64,000 bases of DNA, taken from the NCBI RefSeq assembly GCF_965200585.1, contig NZ_OZ241361.1; one strand, given 5' to 3'. Position numbers and translations under genes: made by a program. The notes under the pieces are model-generated. The model was given only the letters and a program-made list of their open reading frames with translations, had not been told where the DNA came from and searched no databases. Source of the DNA: Bacterioplanoides sp965200585. GTDB lineage: Bacteria > Pseudomonadota > Gammaproteobacteria > Pseudomonadales > Oceanobacteraceae. This document shows positions 10,301 through 18,869 of this stretch, piece by piece. Position 1 is the stretch's first letter. Each line of letters starts with the position of its first letter.

Positions 10301-10854
10301 TCAAGCGAGTGCCCCAGTGAGTCACTGTCTTTAATCAGTGCCCGCCATAGCGCTGGCTGCCAGGGGTGACGTGAGACATCACCATCGATAATCGCATCCT
10401 CACCGGCTTCCCAAGCCAGCAACCAGTCCGGCCGATACACCAGATATTGGTCAAATACGTCGGCAATTTTATGTGCCAGCTGATAACACCGCAGACCGTT
10501 TTCATCGTCGCTCAAATAATGGCTAATGGCCTGATAGGCTTCATCATCCACCAATTGAGGCAACAGCCGCATCAGCTTCCAGGCCATGGCCTGCTTTTCA
10601 AAATGGGAGCGCTCGGGCAGTTCCGGTTTCAGTCGGTTAAAAATTTTCCAGACAAAACTGGACGGTAACGGAAAATCAATTTGGGCGGCAATGCCTAACT
10701 CATCGGCCAGCTGCAGTTTCAGCCAGTGGGCCATGCCCTGACTCTGCACCAGAATGGCTTCCTGCTCAAAAGGAGACGGAGGATTCTCTGCCATGCGGTT
10801 CACCAGAATACCGCGTAAGACGTCTAAATCGTTGGAATGGTAAAGGTGGAACAT
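7345..10854 (-). CDS. recC: RecBCD enzyme subunit RecC (Chi recognition)
   Basis: RecC is the scaffold and Chi-recognition subunit of exonuclease V. The 1169-aa product starts MFHLYHSNDLDVLRGIL, the typical RecC N-terminus, and carries family stretches such as ILVQSQGMAHWLKLQLA, RLFVFGIAALPGSYWDVL and MPMRSIPFKAVCLLGMNDEDYPR. Its helicase-like domains lack working Walker motifs, as usual for RecC. AGGG lies just before the ATG (complement of 10852-10854). The stop shares one base with the recB ATG. It is the first gene of the rec operon, with 59 bp separating it from the ald stop upstream. Confidence 0.96.
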   Translation of the reverse strand: MFHLYHSNDLDVLRGILVNRMAENPPSPFEQEAILVQSQGMAHWLKLQLADELGIAAQIDFPLPSSFVWKIFNRLKPELPERSHFEKQAMAWKLMRLLPQLVDDEAYQAISHYLSDDENGLRCYQLAHKIADVFDQYLVYRPDWLLAWEAGEDAIIDGDVSRHPWQPALWRALIKDSDSLGHSLDHRARLAQQLESLVAQHPERLQDLPKRLFVFGIAALPGSYWDVLRAISPVIDVHFFLLNPCKNFWGDIVDDKRRLQILKKQPQAAEYFDRGNPLLASWGKLGREFLTLVHDADSAISDIEAWVDHSQDDGAQPLLKQLQQAILQLDDQQAQAFSGEALSHSQFKAVIDANDHSIQFVAAHSPLREVQQLHDQLLTWFKTDSQLKPRDIVVMVPDIDLYAPYIDAVFSSVAEHTRIPWAIADQSVSQENPVIEGWLNLLGLADSRLLVTDVQDWLDISAVRHRFAISDDELELIKDWLQRAEIRWGLNAQHRQQLGLPEFDQNSWQKGLRQLLLGMMLPDDSGAWQQDYAVPAVEGNAGELLGKLMALLDQLEHWQQLLNQNHTITDWQTLLLRLIDDFFAPDLTQAQALKTGLADNASLQKIRDAIQHWQEGLNDAGFQQTLSPQVVKSWFVEQLGQQGGWQRFLAGPVNFCTLMPMRSIPFKAVCLLGMNDEDYPRRVTPVGFDLMVAGNSRRGDRSRRDDDRYLFLEAVCSAQHYLYISYRGRDARENNELQPSVLVSELQDYIVDSYVLPDDRNLPHAQSRKKLQQHLIRELPLQPFNANDFCSYQRLWAQVANVSRGSINENRDPANALAMPEFLQQPLAIPDDIDTSEVHWQDVKEALANPAKFFVRRRLKSSLDMYWQQDQTEEPFAPNGLELYQLRQQWLSSYDATVAETPDFLTRQQALGKLPVNQLGSVWSDDIQDELLPLAQTLAAQCQQPLDATTLQYTLAFEHMVPDALDESQASAQSKSCRIIAELQQAYALSDAADSDHQLIIYRTGAIRGEHLWQAWLDLLITSAARPGLIQQARLYGLDKKAGLMHYRLQAPSPALAQQRLPQLMSMYWMCWRQPQPLITDLLWHSLALPDASDDPDNWQEAWQKLLQKMINSEFSAFYDPYLLRCLPDIAQQLQDKTFAQRWLADYQPLLADIEQHLIRDDDECGSNN

Positions 10855-10913
10855 GAAAACCCTGAGGCAAAAAATCGTGCCACTAGAGTATCAAATCGAG
10901 CGCTAAAAAATAA

Positions 10914-12035
10914 TCAGGTTAATATGCGTAGCATCGAGCGTTCGGTAAAAGCCACATTCTGACTGGCCGCCACTTCCGGGCTGGTCAGCTGCCCTTTCCA
11001 GATATTCAGCCCCTGCAACAAATACGGGTCTTCACGTAGCGCCGTTGACGTACCTTTATTCGCCAGATCCAGTACAAAGGGCAGTGTTGCATTATTCAGT
11101 GCCAGAGTTGCCGTACGCGCAACCGCACCCGGCATATTAGCCACACAATAATGCACTACTCCCTGCTCCACAAAGGTTGGATCGCTATGCGTGGTAGGCC
11201 GGGCAGTTTCAACACAGCCTCCCTGATCAATGGCGACATCAACAATTACCGCGCCGGATTTCATCGACTCCAGGTGATTTCGGCTGACCAGTTTGGGCGC
11301 CGTAGCGCCGGGAATTAATACCGCGCCAATCACCAGGTCAGCACTGGGCAGCAGTTTCTCCAAAGTCGTTTGAGTGGAGGCAAGTGTCTGAATACGATTG
11401 CCCCATAACAGATCCAGTTCCCGCAAGGTGGCCAGCGATGTGTCCAGTACGGTTACCTGAGCACCCATGCCGACGGCAATGGTAACAGCATTACGCCCAA
11501 CGACTCCGCCGCCCAGCACAACCACATGCCCGGCAGGCACACCCGGCGCTCCCGATAATAAAACGCCACGACCACCTGCTTCCATTTCAAGACTGCGCGC
11601 TCCGGCCTGTACCGCGATACGGCCGGCAATTTCAGACATCGGCGCTAACAAAGGTAAACGTCCGGCCGCATCGGTCACGGTTTCATAAGCAATACAAATG
11701 GCTCTGCTGTGTTGTAGTGCCTGGGTCAGCTGCGGATCGGGTGCCAGATGCAGGAAGGTAAACAGCGTATGCTGGGGCGTTAGTAGTGCCACCTCGTCTG
11801 GCTGAGGTTCTTTGACTTTAACAATCAGTTGCGCCTGAGCAAAAACCTCGATATTGCTTTGCACAATATCTGCGCCTGAGCCCTGATAGTCTTCATCCGA
11901 AAAGCCAATGGCTTTGCCAGCATCGCGCTCAATCAATACCTCATGACCATGATGAACCAGTTCGCGCACGCTATCGGGGGTCAGGCCCACCCGGTATTCA
12001 TGATTCTTGGTTTCTCTGGGCACACCAACTTTCAT
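10914..12035 (-). CDS. ald: Alanine dehydrogenase
   Basis: Ald interconverts L-alanine and pyruvate plus ammonia using NAD. The 373-aa protein begins MKVGVPRETKNHEYRVGLTP, characteristic of the family. It has a lysine-containing LIVKVKEPQ segment near residues 70-80 and a Rossmann site VVVLGGGVVGRNAV. The ATG at 12035 has GAGGTG six bases upstream; an in-frame ATG 21 bases earlier has no such site and would add seven non-conserved residues. The gene ends 59 bp before recC on the same strand and diverges from the chemoreceptor gene, with about 220 bp between them. Confidence 0.95.
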   Translation of the reverse strand: MKVGVPRETKNHEYRVGLTPDSVRELVHHGHEVLIERDAGKAIGFSDEDYQGSGADIVQSNIEVFAQAQLIVKVKEPQPDEVALLTPQHTLFTFLHLAPDPQLTQALQHSRAICIAYETVTDAAGRLPLLAPMSEIAGRIAVQAGARSLEMEAGGRGVLLSGAPGVPAGHVVVLGGGVVGRNAVTIAVGMGAQVTVLDTSLATLRELDLLWGNRIQTLASTQTTLEKLLPSADLVIGAVLIPGATAPKLVSRNHLESMKSGAVIVDVAIDQGGCVETARPTTHSDPTFVEQGVVHYCVANMPGAVARTATLALNNATLPFVLDLANKGTSTALREDPYLLQGLNIWKGQLTSPEVAASQNVAFTERSMLRILT

Positions 12036-12257
12036 AAGCACCTCGCTTCCGATCATCCATATCCGATCGCTGATTTGTGTTGCTTCAGGTTACAGGAAAG
12101 ATCACACCATGCTCTGAGTCTAGCTGACAACAACCCACTTCTAATAGTCCTTTTATCGTCTCAGACAAACGTTTGAGTGTGTTTTTAGCGCCAACAATAC
12201 CGCTTCTGCTGCCATAGACTATAGTTATTCAGAACTTATTCTGTGGAAATGCTGTTT

Positions 12258-14162
12258 ATGCCTGCCTCGTTGCCTGGAACTCACTGGTTAGCGGATGTTG
12301 AGTTCCGTAAAAAATTCTGGCTGATTATTGCACTGCTTTCTCTGCCGATGCTGTACAGCGCCTGGTTTATTTTTCAGGCTGAAAATGAAGCCATTAACAA
12401 GGCCCGGGAGCAGCAGCAAGCTGCCGAACAGAATTATCAGCTTCTGGAAATACATAACCAGGCCATTAAAGATCAACTTTCAGCCAGCAGCAGTGGCTCG
12501 CCGGTTAACTGGTCGCAGCGTATACCGGCCATTGCCAACGCCACAGACCGTCAGCGTCTGCAACAAATAGCTAACTCCAGCAGTAATGAGGTTGCTAAAT
12601 TTCGCCAGTGGATGCAACAACTGGAACAGATGCTTGAATCACAAGCGCTGATCTCAGGCCTGTTATTGGACCGACATAAACAAACTGTGGTTATCGGACA
12701 ATTACAAAGCATTGATATACCCCGCTTTGCCAGTGTTTTGGCAGCGCTCACCAGTCATGCCGTTAACATGGCAAAAGCGGGTCAGTTCAGCCCGGATGGT
12801 TATATCGGCCTGAGTCAGCTATTCAGTCAAGCGATGATTCAGCAAGAAGCGCTGAACAATAAAATGATGTTGCTGGATCAGCCTCTGAAACAACAATGGC
12901 AGAATTACCAGCAGGCCACATCCGCTTATTTAACGGAGATCAAACGTGAGTTTATTGATAGCAACTCACTCACCGCATCGGCCAGTGCGCTGTACAGCCA
13001 GGGGCAGAAAGTCGCTGATAATATGATGGCACTGGATCAACGGCTGCACGATGAATTCCAGACTCTGAACCAACAACACCAGGGGGATGCGAGCAACCGC
13101 CTGATGACGTCAGCAGTGGTATTTATCATTATGGCCGGCATTGCCGTGTATCTGGTGTCAGCGGTTAACGTATCACTGAGCAGCAATATTCAGCTGGTTG
13201 CCCGTATGGCGGAAGATATTGAACAAGGTGCTTTAGCCGGAGGTTATCCGGCCAGTGGCAAAGATGAGTTGGGCCACGTGGTTAACTCGCTGGCCATTGC
13301 CATTGATCAGATGCGGGAAACCATTTGCGCCATCACCGACAACACCCAGAATTTATCATCCACCTCAACCACGCTGAATCATTCAGCCCACCAGCTTAGC
13401 GACCTGGGCACCTCACAGAAACAAAAAGTAGAGCGTATCACCAGTGCCGCCAGCAGCCTGCAAGACAGTGCCCAGTTAGTCGAGCAACTGTGTCGTAATG
13501 CCGAACAGGAAAGTCGCAATACACAAGAGACAGCACAAAGCAGTGCCGAACGCAGTGAACAGTCTGCGACTGTGATCCGCAATCTGGCAACCACCATCCG
13601 TGATGCCTCGGAGCGGATTTCAGCATTGGCCGCCCAAACCGCGGAAATTGCCGGTGTCACCGATGTGATTAAAACCATTGCCGAACAAACCAACCTACTG
13701 GCATTAAACGCTGCAATTGAAGCAGCGCGTGCCGGAGAACAAGGACGTGGCTTTGCCGTGGTAGCGGATGAAGTTCGTACTCTGGCAACCCGCACACAAG
13801 AATCGACAGAAGAGATTGAATCCACCATTGGCAGCCTGCAAACCGTTGCTGAAGAAGCCGTGGTGGCAATGAATAATGCTTGCGAACAAGCTAATCAGGG
13901 GGAACAGGAGTCACTGGCAACCGGCGAAGCTATGAACTCTATTCTGGCGTCGATGGCAAGCATCAACGAGGTGATTCAACAGTTGACCAGCGCCGGTTCA
14001 CAACAAGCTCAGGTCGCCAGTGACATCAGCCAGAATATTTTTATGGTGGATGAGTCAGCTTCCGGTCTGTTAGCGCAATCACAAGAAGTGGCGGCATCGG
14101 CAACAGCGGTATCTGAACAGAGCAATAATCTGAGCCAGCAAAGTAATCGCTTCACTGTTTAG
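12258..14162 (+). CDS. Methyl-accepting chemotaxis protein
   Basis: This is a transmembrane chemoreceptor feeding CheA/CheW. TM1 lies near residues 15-40 (FWLIIALLSLPMLYSAWFIF), followed by about 240 residues of helical periplasmic sensor of unrecognised family, TM2 (SAVVFIIMAGIAVYLVSAV), a HAMP linker and a long cytoplasmic coiled coil. The signalling tip is intact (EQTNLLALNAAIEAARAGE, GRGFAVVADEVRTLA). No CheR-docking pentapeptide is seen at the C-terminus. The start is uncertain: GTG 12243, ATG 12249 and ATG 12258 are all in frame; GGAAA eight bases before 12258 favours the last. The TAG stop lies inside the terminus of the MITE-like element that follows. Ligand unknown. Confidence 0.9.
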   Translation: MPASLPGTHWLADVEFRKKFWLIIALLSLPMLYSAWFIFQAENEAINKAREQQQAAEQNYQLLEIHNQAIKDQLSASSSGSPVNWSQRIPAIANATDRQRLQQIANSSSNEVAKFRQWMQQLEQMLESQALISGLLLDRHKQTVVIGQLQSIDIPRFASVLAALTSHAVNMAKAGQFSPDGYIGLSQLFSQAMIQQEALNNKMMLLDQPLKQQWQNYQQATSAYLTEIKREFIDSNSLTASASALYSQGQKVADNMMALDQRLHDEFQTLNQQHQGDASNRLMTSAVVFIIMAGIAVYLVSAVNVSLSSNIQLVARMAEDIEQGALAGGYPASGKDELGHVVNSLAIAIDQMRETICAITDNTQNLSSTSTTLNHSAHQLSDLGTSQKQKVERITSAASSLQDSAQLVEQLCRNAEQESRNTQETAQSSAERSEQSATVIRNLATTIRDASERISALAAQTAEIAGVTDVIKTIAEQTNLLALNAAIEAARAGEQGRGFAVVADEVRTLATRTQESTEEIESTIGSLQTVAEEAVVAMNNACEQANQGEQESLATGEAMNSILASMASINEVIQQLTSAGSQQAQVASDISQNIFMVDESASGLLAQSQEVAASATAVSEQSNNLSQQSNRFTV

Positions 14163-14305
14163 CAGGCTGTTGAAAAACTACTTGCGTTGCCATAACTGCG
14201 TTAAAAATCAGCTTAAAATGCTCATTTATTGCTTATAAACTGCGCTTTTTCACTGATTTTTGCCTTGCTCTGACTGCCTCAGAAACATTTTTCAATAACC
14301 TGCTA
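14160..14305. mobile_element. MITE-like palindromic element
   Basis: About 146 bp bounded by imperfect terminal inverted repeats: TAGCAGGCTGTTGAAAAA on the left, and the reverse complement of TAGCAGGTTATTGAAAAA on the right. An internal pair, AAAAATCAG (14203-14211) and CTGATTTTT (14253-14261), makes it a nested palindrome. It has no coding capacity. Both ends read TA outward, compatible with a TA target duplication. The left end supplies the stop codon of the upstream chemoreceptor gene. Only one copy is in the window, so mobility is inferred from structure. Confidence 0.55.
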
Positions 14306-14320
14306 GAAGTCATACCCCAT

Positions 14321-14372
14321 AAAAAGCAAAACCCCGATGCAGCACGAAACTGCACACCGGGGTTTTGCTTTT
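14321..14372. terminator. Bidirectional rho-independent terminator
   Basis: A long stem pairs AAAAGCAAAACCCCG..TGCAG with CTGCA..CCGGGGTTTTGCTTTT. It has A-rich 5' and T-rich 3' flanks, so it can stop transcription from the chemoreceptor gene (plus) and from acuI (minus), which converge here. Confidence 0.85.
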
Positions 14373-14397
14373 CTATCTTTTAATCAGTTAGCTGAAA

Positions 14398-15390
14398 TTA
14401 TTCAGCATTCAGGTTTAATCGATAACGGCCCACACCCTGACCAGATAAAACCTTAGCCAACACATCGGCCAGCTGAGAGCGGCTGATTTCCGTCGTCATC
14501 TGTTCCAACTGAGCCAGCTGCCATTGGTCAGCAACTTTATCCAATACCTGCTGTTTATCTACCAGAGGGATTTCAACCGAATCCACGCCCAGTAAACTGA
14601 CGCCACGTAAAATAAACGGGAAAACACTGGCTTCAACCTTAATACCGGCAATCATGCCACAAGTCGTCAGCGCACCTTCCGGCTTAATCTGAGGAATCAG
14701 CCCGGAAACCAGATCGCCACCCACGGTATCTACAGCAGCCTGATATAACGGCTTTGCCATAGCTTTGCCCTTGGTCGCTAAAATATCGTCACGGCTCAGA
14801 AAGCCTGTCGCTCCTAACTGCTTCAGGAAGTCCTGTTGTTCCGGCTTGCCACTCACTGCCAGCACGTCATAGCCCAGCTTAGCCAGCAGAGCCACAGCAA
14901 CGGAGCCAACACCTCCGGTTGCGCCTGTCACGACAACAGGACCATTCTCAGGTTTGATGCCATTGCGCTCTAGTTTCTGCACACTTAATGCGGCGGTAAA
15001 ACCAGCGGTACCCCAGGACATCGCCTGAGCAGCGGGTAACGCCGTTGGCCGACGTAAAACCCAATTTGCCGGAACCCGCACCTGCTGACCATAACCACCA
15101 GCGGTATTCATGCCCAGGTCGTAACCAAAGACCACCACCGCATCACCTGCGGCAAAATCATCAGAGGCCGACTCAAGTACCGTGCCGGCGACATCAATAC
15201 CCGGTGTATGAGGATATTCCCGGGTGACACCTTTATTACCACTGGCCGATAACGCGTCCTTATAGTTAATGGATGAGTACTCAACAGCAATCAGCACTTC
15301 ACCTTCAGGCAGCTGATCAACCGTTTGTTCCTGCCAGCTGGCTGCCATGCCCTGCTCGGTTTCTGCAACCCGGTACGCCAGAAATGTCAT
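14398..15390 (-). CDS. acuI: Acrylyl-CoA reductase (NADPH), AcuI/YhdH family
   Basis: This medium-chain dehydrogenase/reductase family member reduces acryloyl-CoA to propionyl-CoA with NADPH. In marine bacteria this links to DMSP and acrylate breakdown and protects against acrylate toxicity. The 330-aa protein has the AcuI-type start (MTFLAYRV), the SINYKDALSASGNKGVTREYP region, a PGIDVAGTV segment and a dinucleotide-binding site VVTGATGGVGSVAVALLAKLGY. No zinc ligands of classical alcohol dehydrogenases are visible. It lies 14 bp after the sohB stop on the same strand, so the two are probably co-transcribed, and it ends at a strong bidirectional terminator. Substrate is inferred from family. 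Confidence 0.87.
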   Translation of the reverse strand: MTFLAYRVAETEQGMAASWQEQTVDQLPEGEVLIAVEYSSINYKDALSASGNKGVTREYPHTPGIDVAGTVLESASDDFAAGDAVVVFGYDLGMNTAGGYGQQVRVPANWVLRRPTALPAAQAMSWGTAGFTAALSVQKLERNGIKPENGPVVVTGATGGVGSVAVALLAKLGYDVLAVSGKPEQQDFLKQLGATGFLSRDDILATKGKAMAKPLYQAAVDTVGGDLVSGLIPQIKPEGALTTCGMIAGIKVEASVFPFILRGVSLLGVDSVEIPLVDKQQVLDKVADQWQLAQLEQMTTEISRSQLADVLAKVLSGQGVGRYRLNLNAE

Positions 15391-15404
15391 AAAGATACCC
15401 TCGT

Positions 15405-16469
15405 TTAGCCTTTACTTTGCATACGATTATTAGCTGCCGTCAGCAACCGGGTGAACGCAGACTCTGCCCCCTGTTGCACTGCAATACCAAGTTTTTCCTG
15501 CAGAGTTTTTTTGTATTCATAACGAACCGTAAACACATCGGATTCATCACAGGCATTCATCAGGTACTGATCACTGGTGCCAACTTCATCAATCAGACCA
15601 TTTTCCAACGCCTGTTGACCGTACCAGATATCACCGGTAGCGACGGCTTCAACGTTCAGGTCTTTACGATACAGGGCAACATGATCTTTAAATAACTCGT
15701 GGGTATCTTCCAGATCAGACTGGAATTTTTCTTTCGCTTTGGCGGAGTTATGACCAAACATAGTCACGGTGCGCTTATATTCACCCGCGGTGAACAACTC
15801 AAAGTCAACGTCGTGCTTTTTCAGCAAGCGATTAAAGTTGGGCAACTGAGCAACCACACCAATGGAACCAATAATCGCAAACGGGGCAGCCACTACTTTA
15901 TCCGCCAGACAGGCCATCATATAACCACCGCTGGCTGCTACTTTGTCTACGCAAACGGTTAACGGAATATTTTTGTCACGAATGCGCTGTAATTGTGAAG
16001 ACGCCAGGCCATAGCTGTGCACCATGCCGCCGCCGCTTTCCAGTGTGACAACCACTTCATCCTTCGGCGATGCCATAGTCAGAATGGCACTGATTTCGTG
16101 GCGCAGCAGCTCCACTTCACTGGCTTTGATATCACCATCAAAGTCCAGAACAAATACGCGCTTTTTCTCTTCCGGCTCGTCTTCTGTTTTGGTTTTGGCA
16201 GCTTTCTTGGCGCTTTTTTCTTTTTGCTTATCGTCTTTCTTTTTGTCTTTCGCCATTTTCTTCAGCAGCTCTTTATCGAGAATGGCGTCTTCCAGCTGCT
16301 CTTTGTGATCTTCCAGCTCATCATTCAGCTTTTTGATCACCAACTCACCGTCGGCTTGGCTTTTAGGGCGGGCACTCAGTGAAATAATGCCGCCAACCAC
16401 AATCAGAATTGAAACCACAATGGTGATGGCCTTCAGCAAAAATGCCCCGTACTCAACTAAAAATTCCAC
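15405..16469 (-). CDS. sohB: Inner-membrane S49 protease SohB
   Basis: SohB is a signal-peptide-peptidase-like serine protease of the S49 family, anchored in the inner membrane. A hydrophobic segment (LLKAITIVVSILIVVGGIISL) lies near residues 11-31. A charged coiled-coil, Lys-rich linker (about 45-100) precedes the protease domain. The nucleophile motif KVAASGGYMMACLADKV and the general-base lysine in FTAGEYKRTVTMFG are present. The start is a GTG at 16469 with AAGGA seven bases upstream; no in-frame ATG is near. Length 354 aa is typical. It leads a probable two-gene unit with acuI. Confidence 0.93.
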   Translation of the reverse strand: MEFLVEYGAFLLKAITIVVSILIVVGGIISLSARPKSQADGELVIKKLNDELEDHKEQLEDAILDKELLKKMAKDKKKDDKQKEKSAKKAAKTKTEDEPEEKKRVFVLDFDGDIKASEVELLRHEISAILTMASPKDEVVVTLESGGGMVHSYGLASSQLQRIRDKNIPLTVCVDKVAASGGYMMACLADKVVAAPFAIIGSIGVVAQLPNFNRLLKKHDVDFELFTAGEYKRTVTMFGHNSAKAKEKFQSDLEDTHELFKDHVALYRKDLNVEAVATGDIWYGQQALENGLIDEVGTSDQYLMNACDESDVFTVRYEYKKTLQEKLGIAVQQGAESAFTRLLTAANNRMQSKG

Positions 16470-16743
16470 AAATTGTTCCTTAATGGGGGTCTCGGCCGAC
16501 CCTGTTAACAGAAAGAACGCAAGAATAGCGCAAAGCTGGCAACGAACAAACCAGTCGACTGCAGGAATGCAGGCAAATCTACCGTCGCAAGAAATTCAAA
16601 CAATCGTATGAATTTCAATTGACACCCTCCCAGACTCCCCATAGAGTGACAGCGTCAGATAACGACATCCCCAGACAGGGTGCTGATTACGTAACATCTC
16701 AGCTGTGTACCTGTCCTATTTAAGCAATAAGAAGGAAAATGTT

Positions 16744-17058
16744 ATGGCATCTGTTGCAGAAATTATTGAAACAATGAACAGCAAGTTCAACGCCGCCGCT
16801 GCGGCTGACATGGACTTAATCTTCCAATTCAACATTGAAGATGGCGACACCTACCACCTGATCGTAAAAGACGGCACCTGCACTGCAGCTGCTGGTGAGA
16901 ACGATGACGCTAACGTCACTCTGATCATGAACAGCGAAACTTTTGGTGGCATCGCTACGGGTGAAACCGATGGCATGCAGGCATTTATGTCTGGTCAACT
17001 GCGTGTTGAAGGCGACATGATGCTGGCAACTAAGCTGGGCGAACTGTTCCCAGCTTAA
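16744..17058 (+). CDS. SCP2 sterol-binding domain protein
   Basis: A 104-aa single-domain protein of the SCP2/sterol carrier fold. It shows the pattern FNAAAAADMDLIFQFNIEDG..YHLIVKDGTC, then DANVTLIMNSETFGGIATGE and AFMSGQLRVEGDMMLATKLGELF, the usual end of SCP2 domains. Such small cytosolic proteins bind fatty acyl or other hydrophobic ligands in bacteria; the ligand here is unknown. The ATG at 16744 has AAGGA eight bases upstream; a GTG 39 bases earlier is also in frame but lacks a site. It is monocistronic and closed by a terminator at 17081. Confidence 0.88.
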   Translation: MASVAEIIETMNSKFNAAAAADMDLIFQFNIEDGDTYHLIVKDGTCTAAAGENDDANVTLIMNSETFGGIATGETDGMQAFMSGQLRVEGDMMLATKLGELFPA

Positions 17059-17080
17059 TATTGGCCGACAATCAGCCAAT

Positions 17081-17116
17081 AAAAAACGCCGATACCTCAG
17101 GGTATCGGCGTTTTTT
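17081..17116. terminator. Bidirectional rho-independent terminator
   Basis: AAAAAACGCCGATACC, a short loop and GGTATCGGCGTTTTTT form a perfect stem with A and T tails. It separates the SCP2 gene (plus) from sthA (minus), which converge on it. Confidence 0.92.
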
Positions 17117-17138
17117 ATGTCTGAAGAAACAACACGAG

Positions 17139-18530
17139 TTACAAACGGTTCAGGCCATTCAACGCCGCAACACGGTAAGCTTCTGCCATGGTTGGATAGT
17201 TAAACGTGGTGTTCACAAAATACTTTAATGTATTGCCTTCGCCTTTTTGCTCCATAATCGCCTGACCAATATGAACAATCTCAGCAGCCTGGTCACCAAA
17301 ACAGTGAATACCGAGAATTTCCAGTGTCTCGCGATGAAACAATAACTTCAGCATACCCACGCCTTCGCCGGTAATCTGCGCCCGGGCAATACTTTTGAAA
17401 AATGCCTGACCCACTTCGTAAGGCACCTTCTCTTCCGTCAGCTGATGTTCGGTTTTACCAACCGAGCTGATTTCAGGAATGGTATAAATGCCTGTAGGCA
17501 CGGTGCTGACAAAACGAAAATCTTCTGGTTTGGAGATTTTGGCAGCGGCTGCCCGCCCCTGATCATAGGCTGCTGATGCCAGCGCTGGCCAACCGATTAC
17601 ATCCCCCACTGCATAGACATTGTCGACGGCAGTACGGTATTCCTGATCCACTTCCAGCTGACCACGACTGTTGGTTTCCAGACCAATATTCTCAAGCCCC
17701 AGATCCTTGGTATTGCCACTGCGACCCGCTGCCCACAAAAAGGCATCAGCTTTAACTTTTTTGCCGGAAGCCATACGCATGGTCACGTAACGCTCATTAA
17801 TTTCCAGAGAATCAAATTGCTCGTTATGGCGGATCAGAGCGCCCTTATCACGCAAGTGGTAGCTCAACGCATCTGAAATTTCATCATCGAGGAAGTTCAG
17901 CAGGCGATCGCCGGGGTGAATCAAATCCACCTTAACGCCAAGGCCCGAGAAAATAGACGCGTATTCACAACCAATCACCCCGGCGCCATAAATAATAATG
18001 GTACGTGGCGTGTGCTCCAGCTGTAATACCGTATCGGAGTCATAAACACGCGGATGGTTAAAGTCGATATTAGATGGTCGCCACGGGCTTGAACCGGTAG
18101 CGATGACGACTTCCTTGGTGTGCAGACGCGTATTGGAGACCGTGCCGTTGAATACATCGACTGTGTTGGCATCAACAAAGTGTGCTTTGCCGGTATACAC
18201 GCTGATGCGGTTACGACCATAAAACTGAGTTCTCAGTTTCACTTGCTTAGCAATCACCCGCTCGGCACTTTTTAATACCCGGGGAAAAGAAAACCAACGC
18301 GGTTCGCCAATATCGCGGAACATCGGGTTGGTATTAAAGGAAATAATTTGTTTCACCGCATGACGCAGAGCTTTGGAAGGAATAGTGCCCCAATGGGTAC
18401 AGTTACCCCCTACCATGTTTTTATCTTCTACGACTGCAACCTTCTTTCCATTTTTGGCCGCATTCATCGCCGCGCCTTCCCCTGCCGGGCCTGCGCCGAT
18501 GATGACCACGTCGTAATGATAATCTGCCAT
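17139..18530 (-). CDS. sthA: Soluble pyridine nucleotide transhydrogenase
   Basis: SthA is a cytosolic FAD enzyme that moves reducing equivalents from NADPH to NAD. The 463-aa protein has the FAD motif VVIIGAGPAGEGAAM at residues 8-22. The diagnostic GGNCTHWGTIPSKALR follows, where lipoamide dehydrogenases have a CxxxxC disulfide; the second cysteine is absent, as in SthA. The NAD site (IYGAGVIGCEYASIFSGLG) and C-terminal dimer domain (VNTTFNYPTMAEAYRVAALNG) are complete. The upstream 100-bp gap to nqrM contains a small palindrome. It probably has its own promoter. Confidence 0.96.
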   Translation of the reverse strand: MADYHYDVVIIGAGPAGEGAAMNAAKNGKKVAVVEDKNMVGGNCTHWGTIPSKALRHAVKQIISFNTNPMFRDIGEPRWFSFPRVLKSAERVIAKQVKLRTQFYGRNRISVYTGKAHFVDANTVDVFNGTVSNTRLHTKEVVIATGSSPWRPSNIDFNHPRVYDSDTVLQLEHTPRTIIIYGAGVIGCEYASIFSGLGVKVDLIHPGDRLLNFLDDEISDALSYHLRDKGALIRHNEQFDSLEINERYVTMRMASGKKVKADAFLWAAGRSGNTKDLGLENIGLETNSRGQLEVDQEYRTAVDNVYAVGDVIGWPALASAAYDQGRAAAAKISKPEDFRFVSTVPTGIYTIPEISSVGKTEHQLTEEKVPYEVGQAFFKSIARAQITGEGVGMLKLLFHRETLEILGIHCFGDQAAEIVHIGQAIMEQKGEGNTLKYFVNTTFNYPTMAEAYRVAALNGLNRL

Positions 18531-18575
18531 GCTGGTTACTCCATCATTCAGTAATTGATATCTGACTACTATTGT

Positions 18576-18598
18576 AGACGTTGTTATTACAAACGTCT
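18576..18598. promoter_or_regulatory. Inverted repeat upstream of sthA
   Basis: AGACGTT (18576-18582) and AACGTCT (18592-18598) form a perfect 7-bp inverted repeat, 46 bp upstream of the sthA ATG. There is no T-run on the minus strand, so it looks more like an operator than a terminator for nqrM. No regulator can be named. Confidence 0.35.
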
Positions 18599-18630
18599 TT
18601 ATTATAGTTACTTAGTATAAAAGCACTGAT

Positions 18631-18864
18631 TCAACGCTTTGTGGCATCATAAAAATCGGCACCATCCGAAGCTTCAGCAGCTTTTTTGCTTTCCTTTTCA
18701 CACTTTCCTTTGTCGCCACCACAAACGTCACACGCGCTTTCCATACCAATGGCAGCCATACCGCCACAGGAGCCGGAGATAGGCTTACGTCCCAGCAAGA
18801 CACCAACAGCCATCGCCGCCACAAAAAACAGCATGGCACCAAATACAATCACTAAAGTTGACAT
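18631..18864 (-). CDS. nqrM: Na+-NQR maturation protein NqrM
   Basis: NqrM is a small membrane protein needed to insert the iron centre between NqrD and NqrE of the sodium-pumping NADH:quinone reductase. The 77-aa product has one N-terminal membrane helix (residues 3-24) and four cysteines (C33, C45, C48, C55) in SGSCGG...ESACDVCGG...GKC, the family signature. It begins 5 bp after the apbE stop, consistent with co-expression: ApbE attaches FMN to NqrB/NqrC. The nqrABCDEF genes themselves are not in the window. Confidence 0.93.
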   Translation of the reverse strand: MSTLVIVFGAMLFFVAAMAVGVLLGRKPISGSCGGMAAIGMESACDVCGGDKGKCEKESKKAAEASDGADFYDATKR

Positions 18865-18869
18865 AATTT

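Noticed and set aside
13379..13828. 149-codon minus-strand frame opposite the chemoreceptor signalling domain
   Set aside because: Typical antisense shadow of the repetitive Ala/Ser/Gln heptads.
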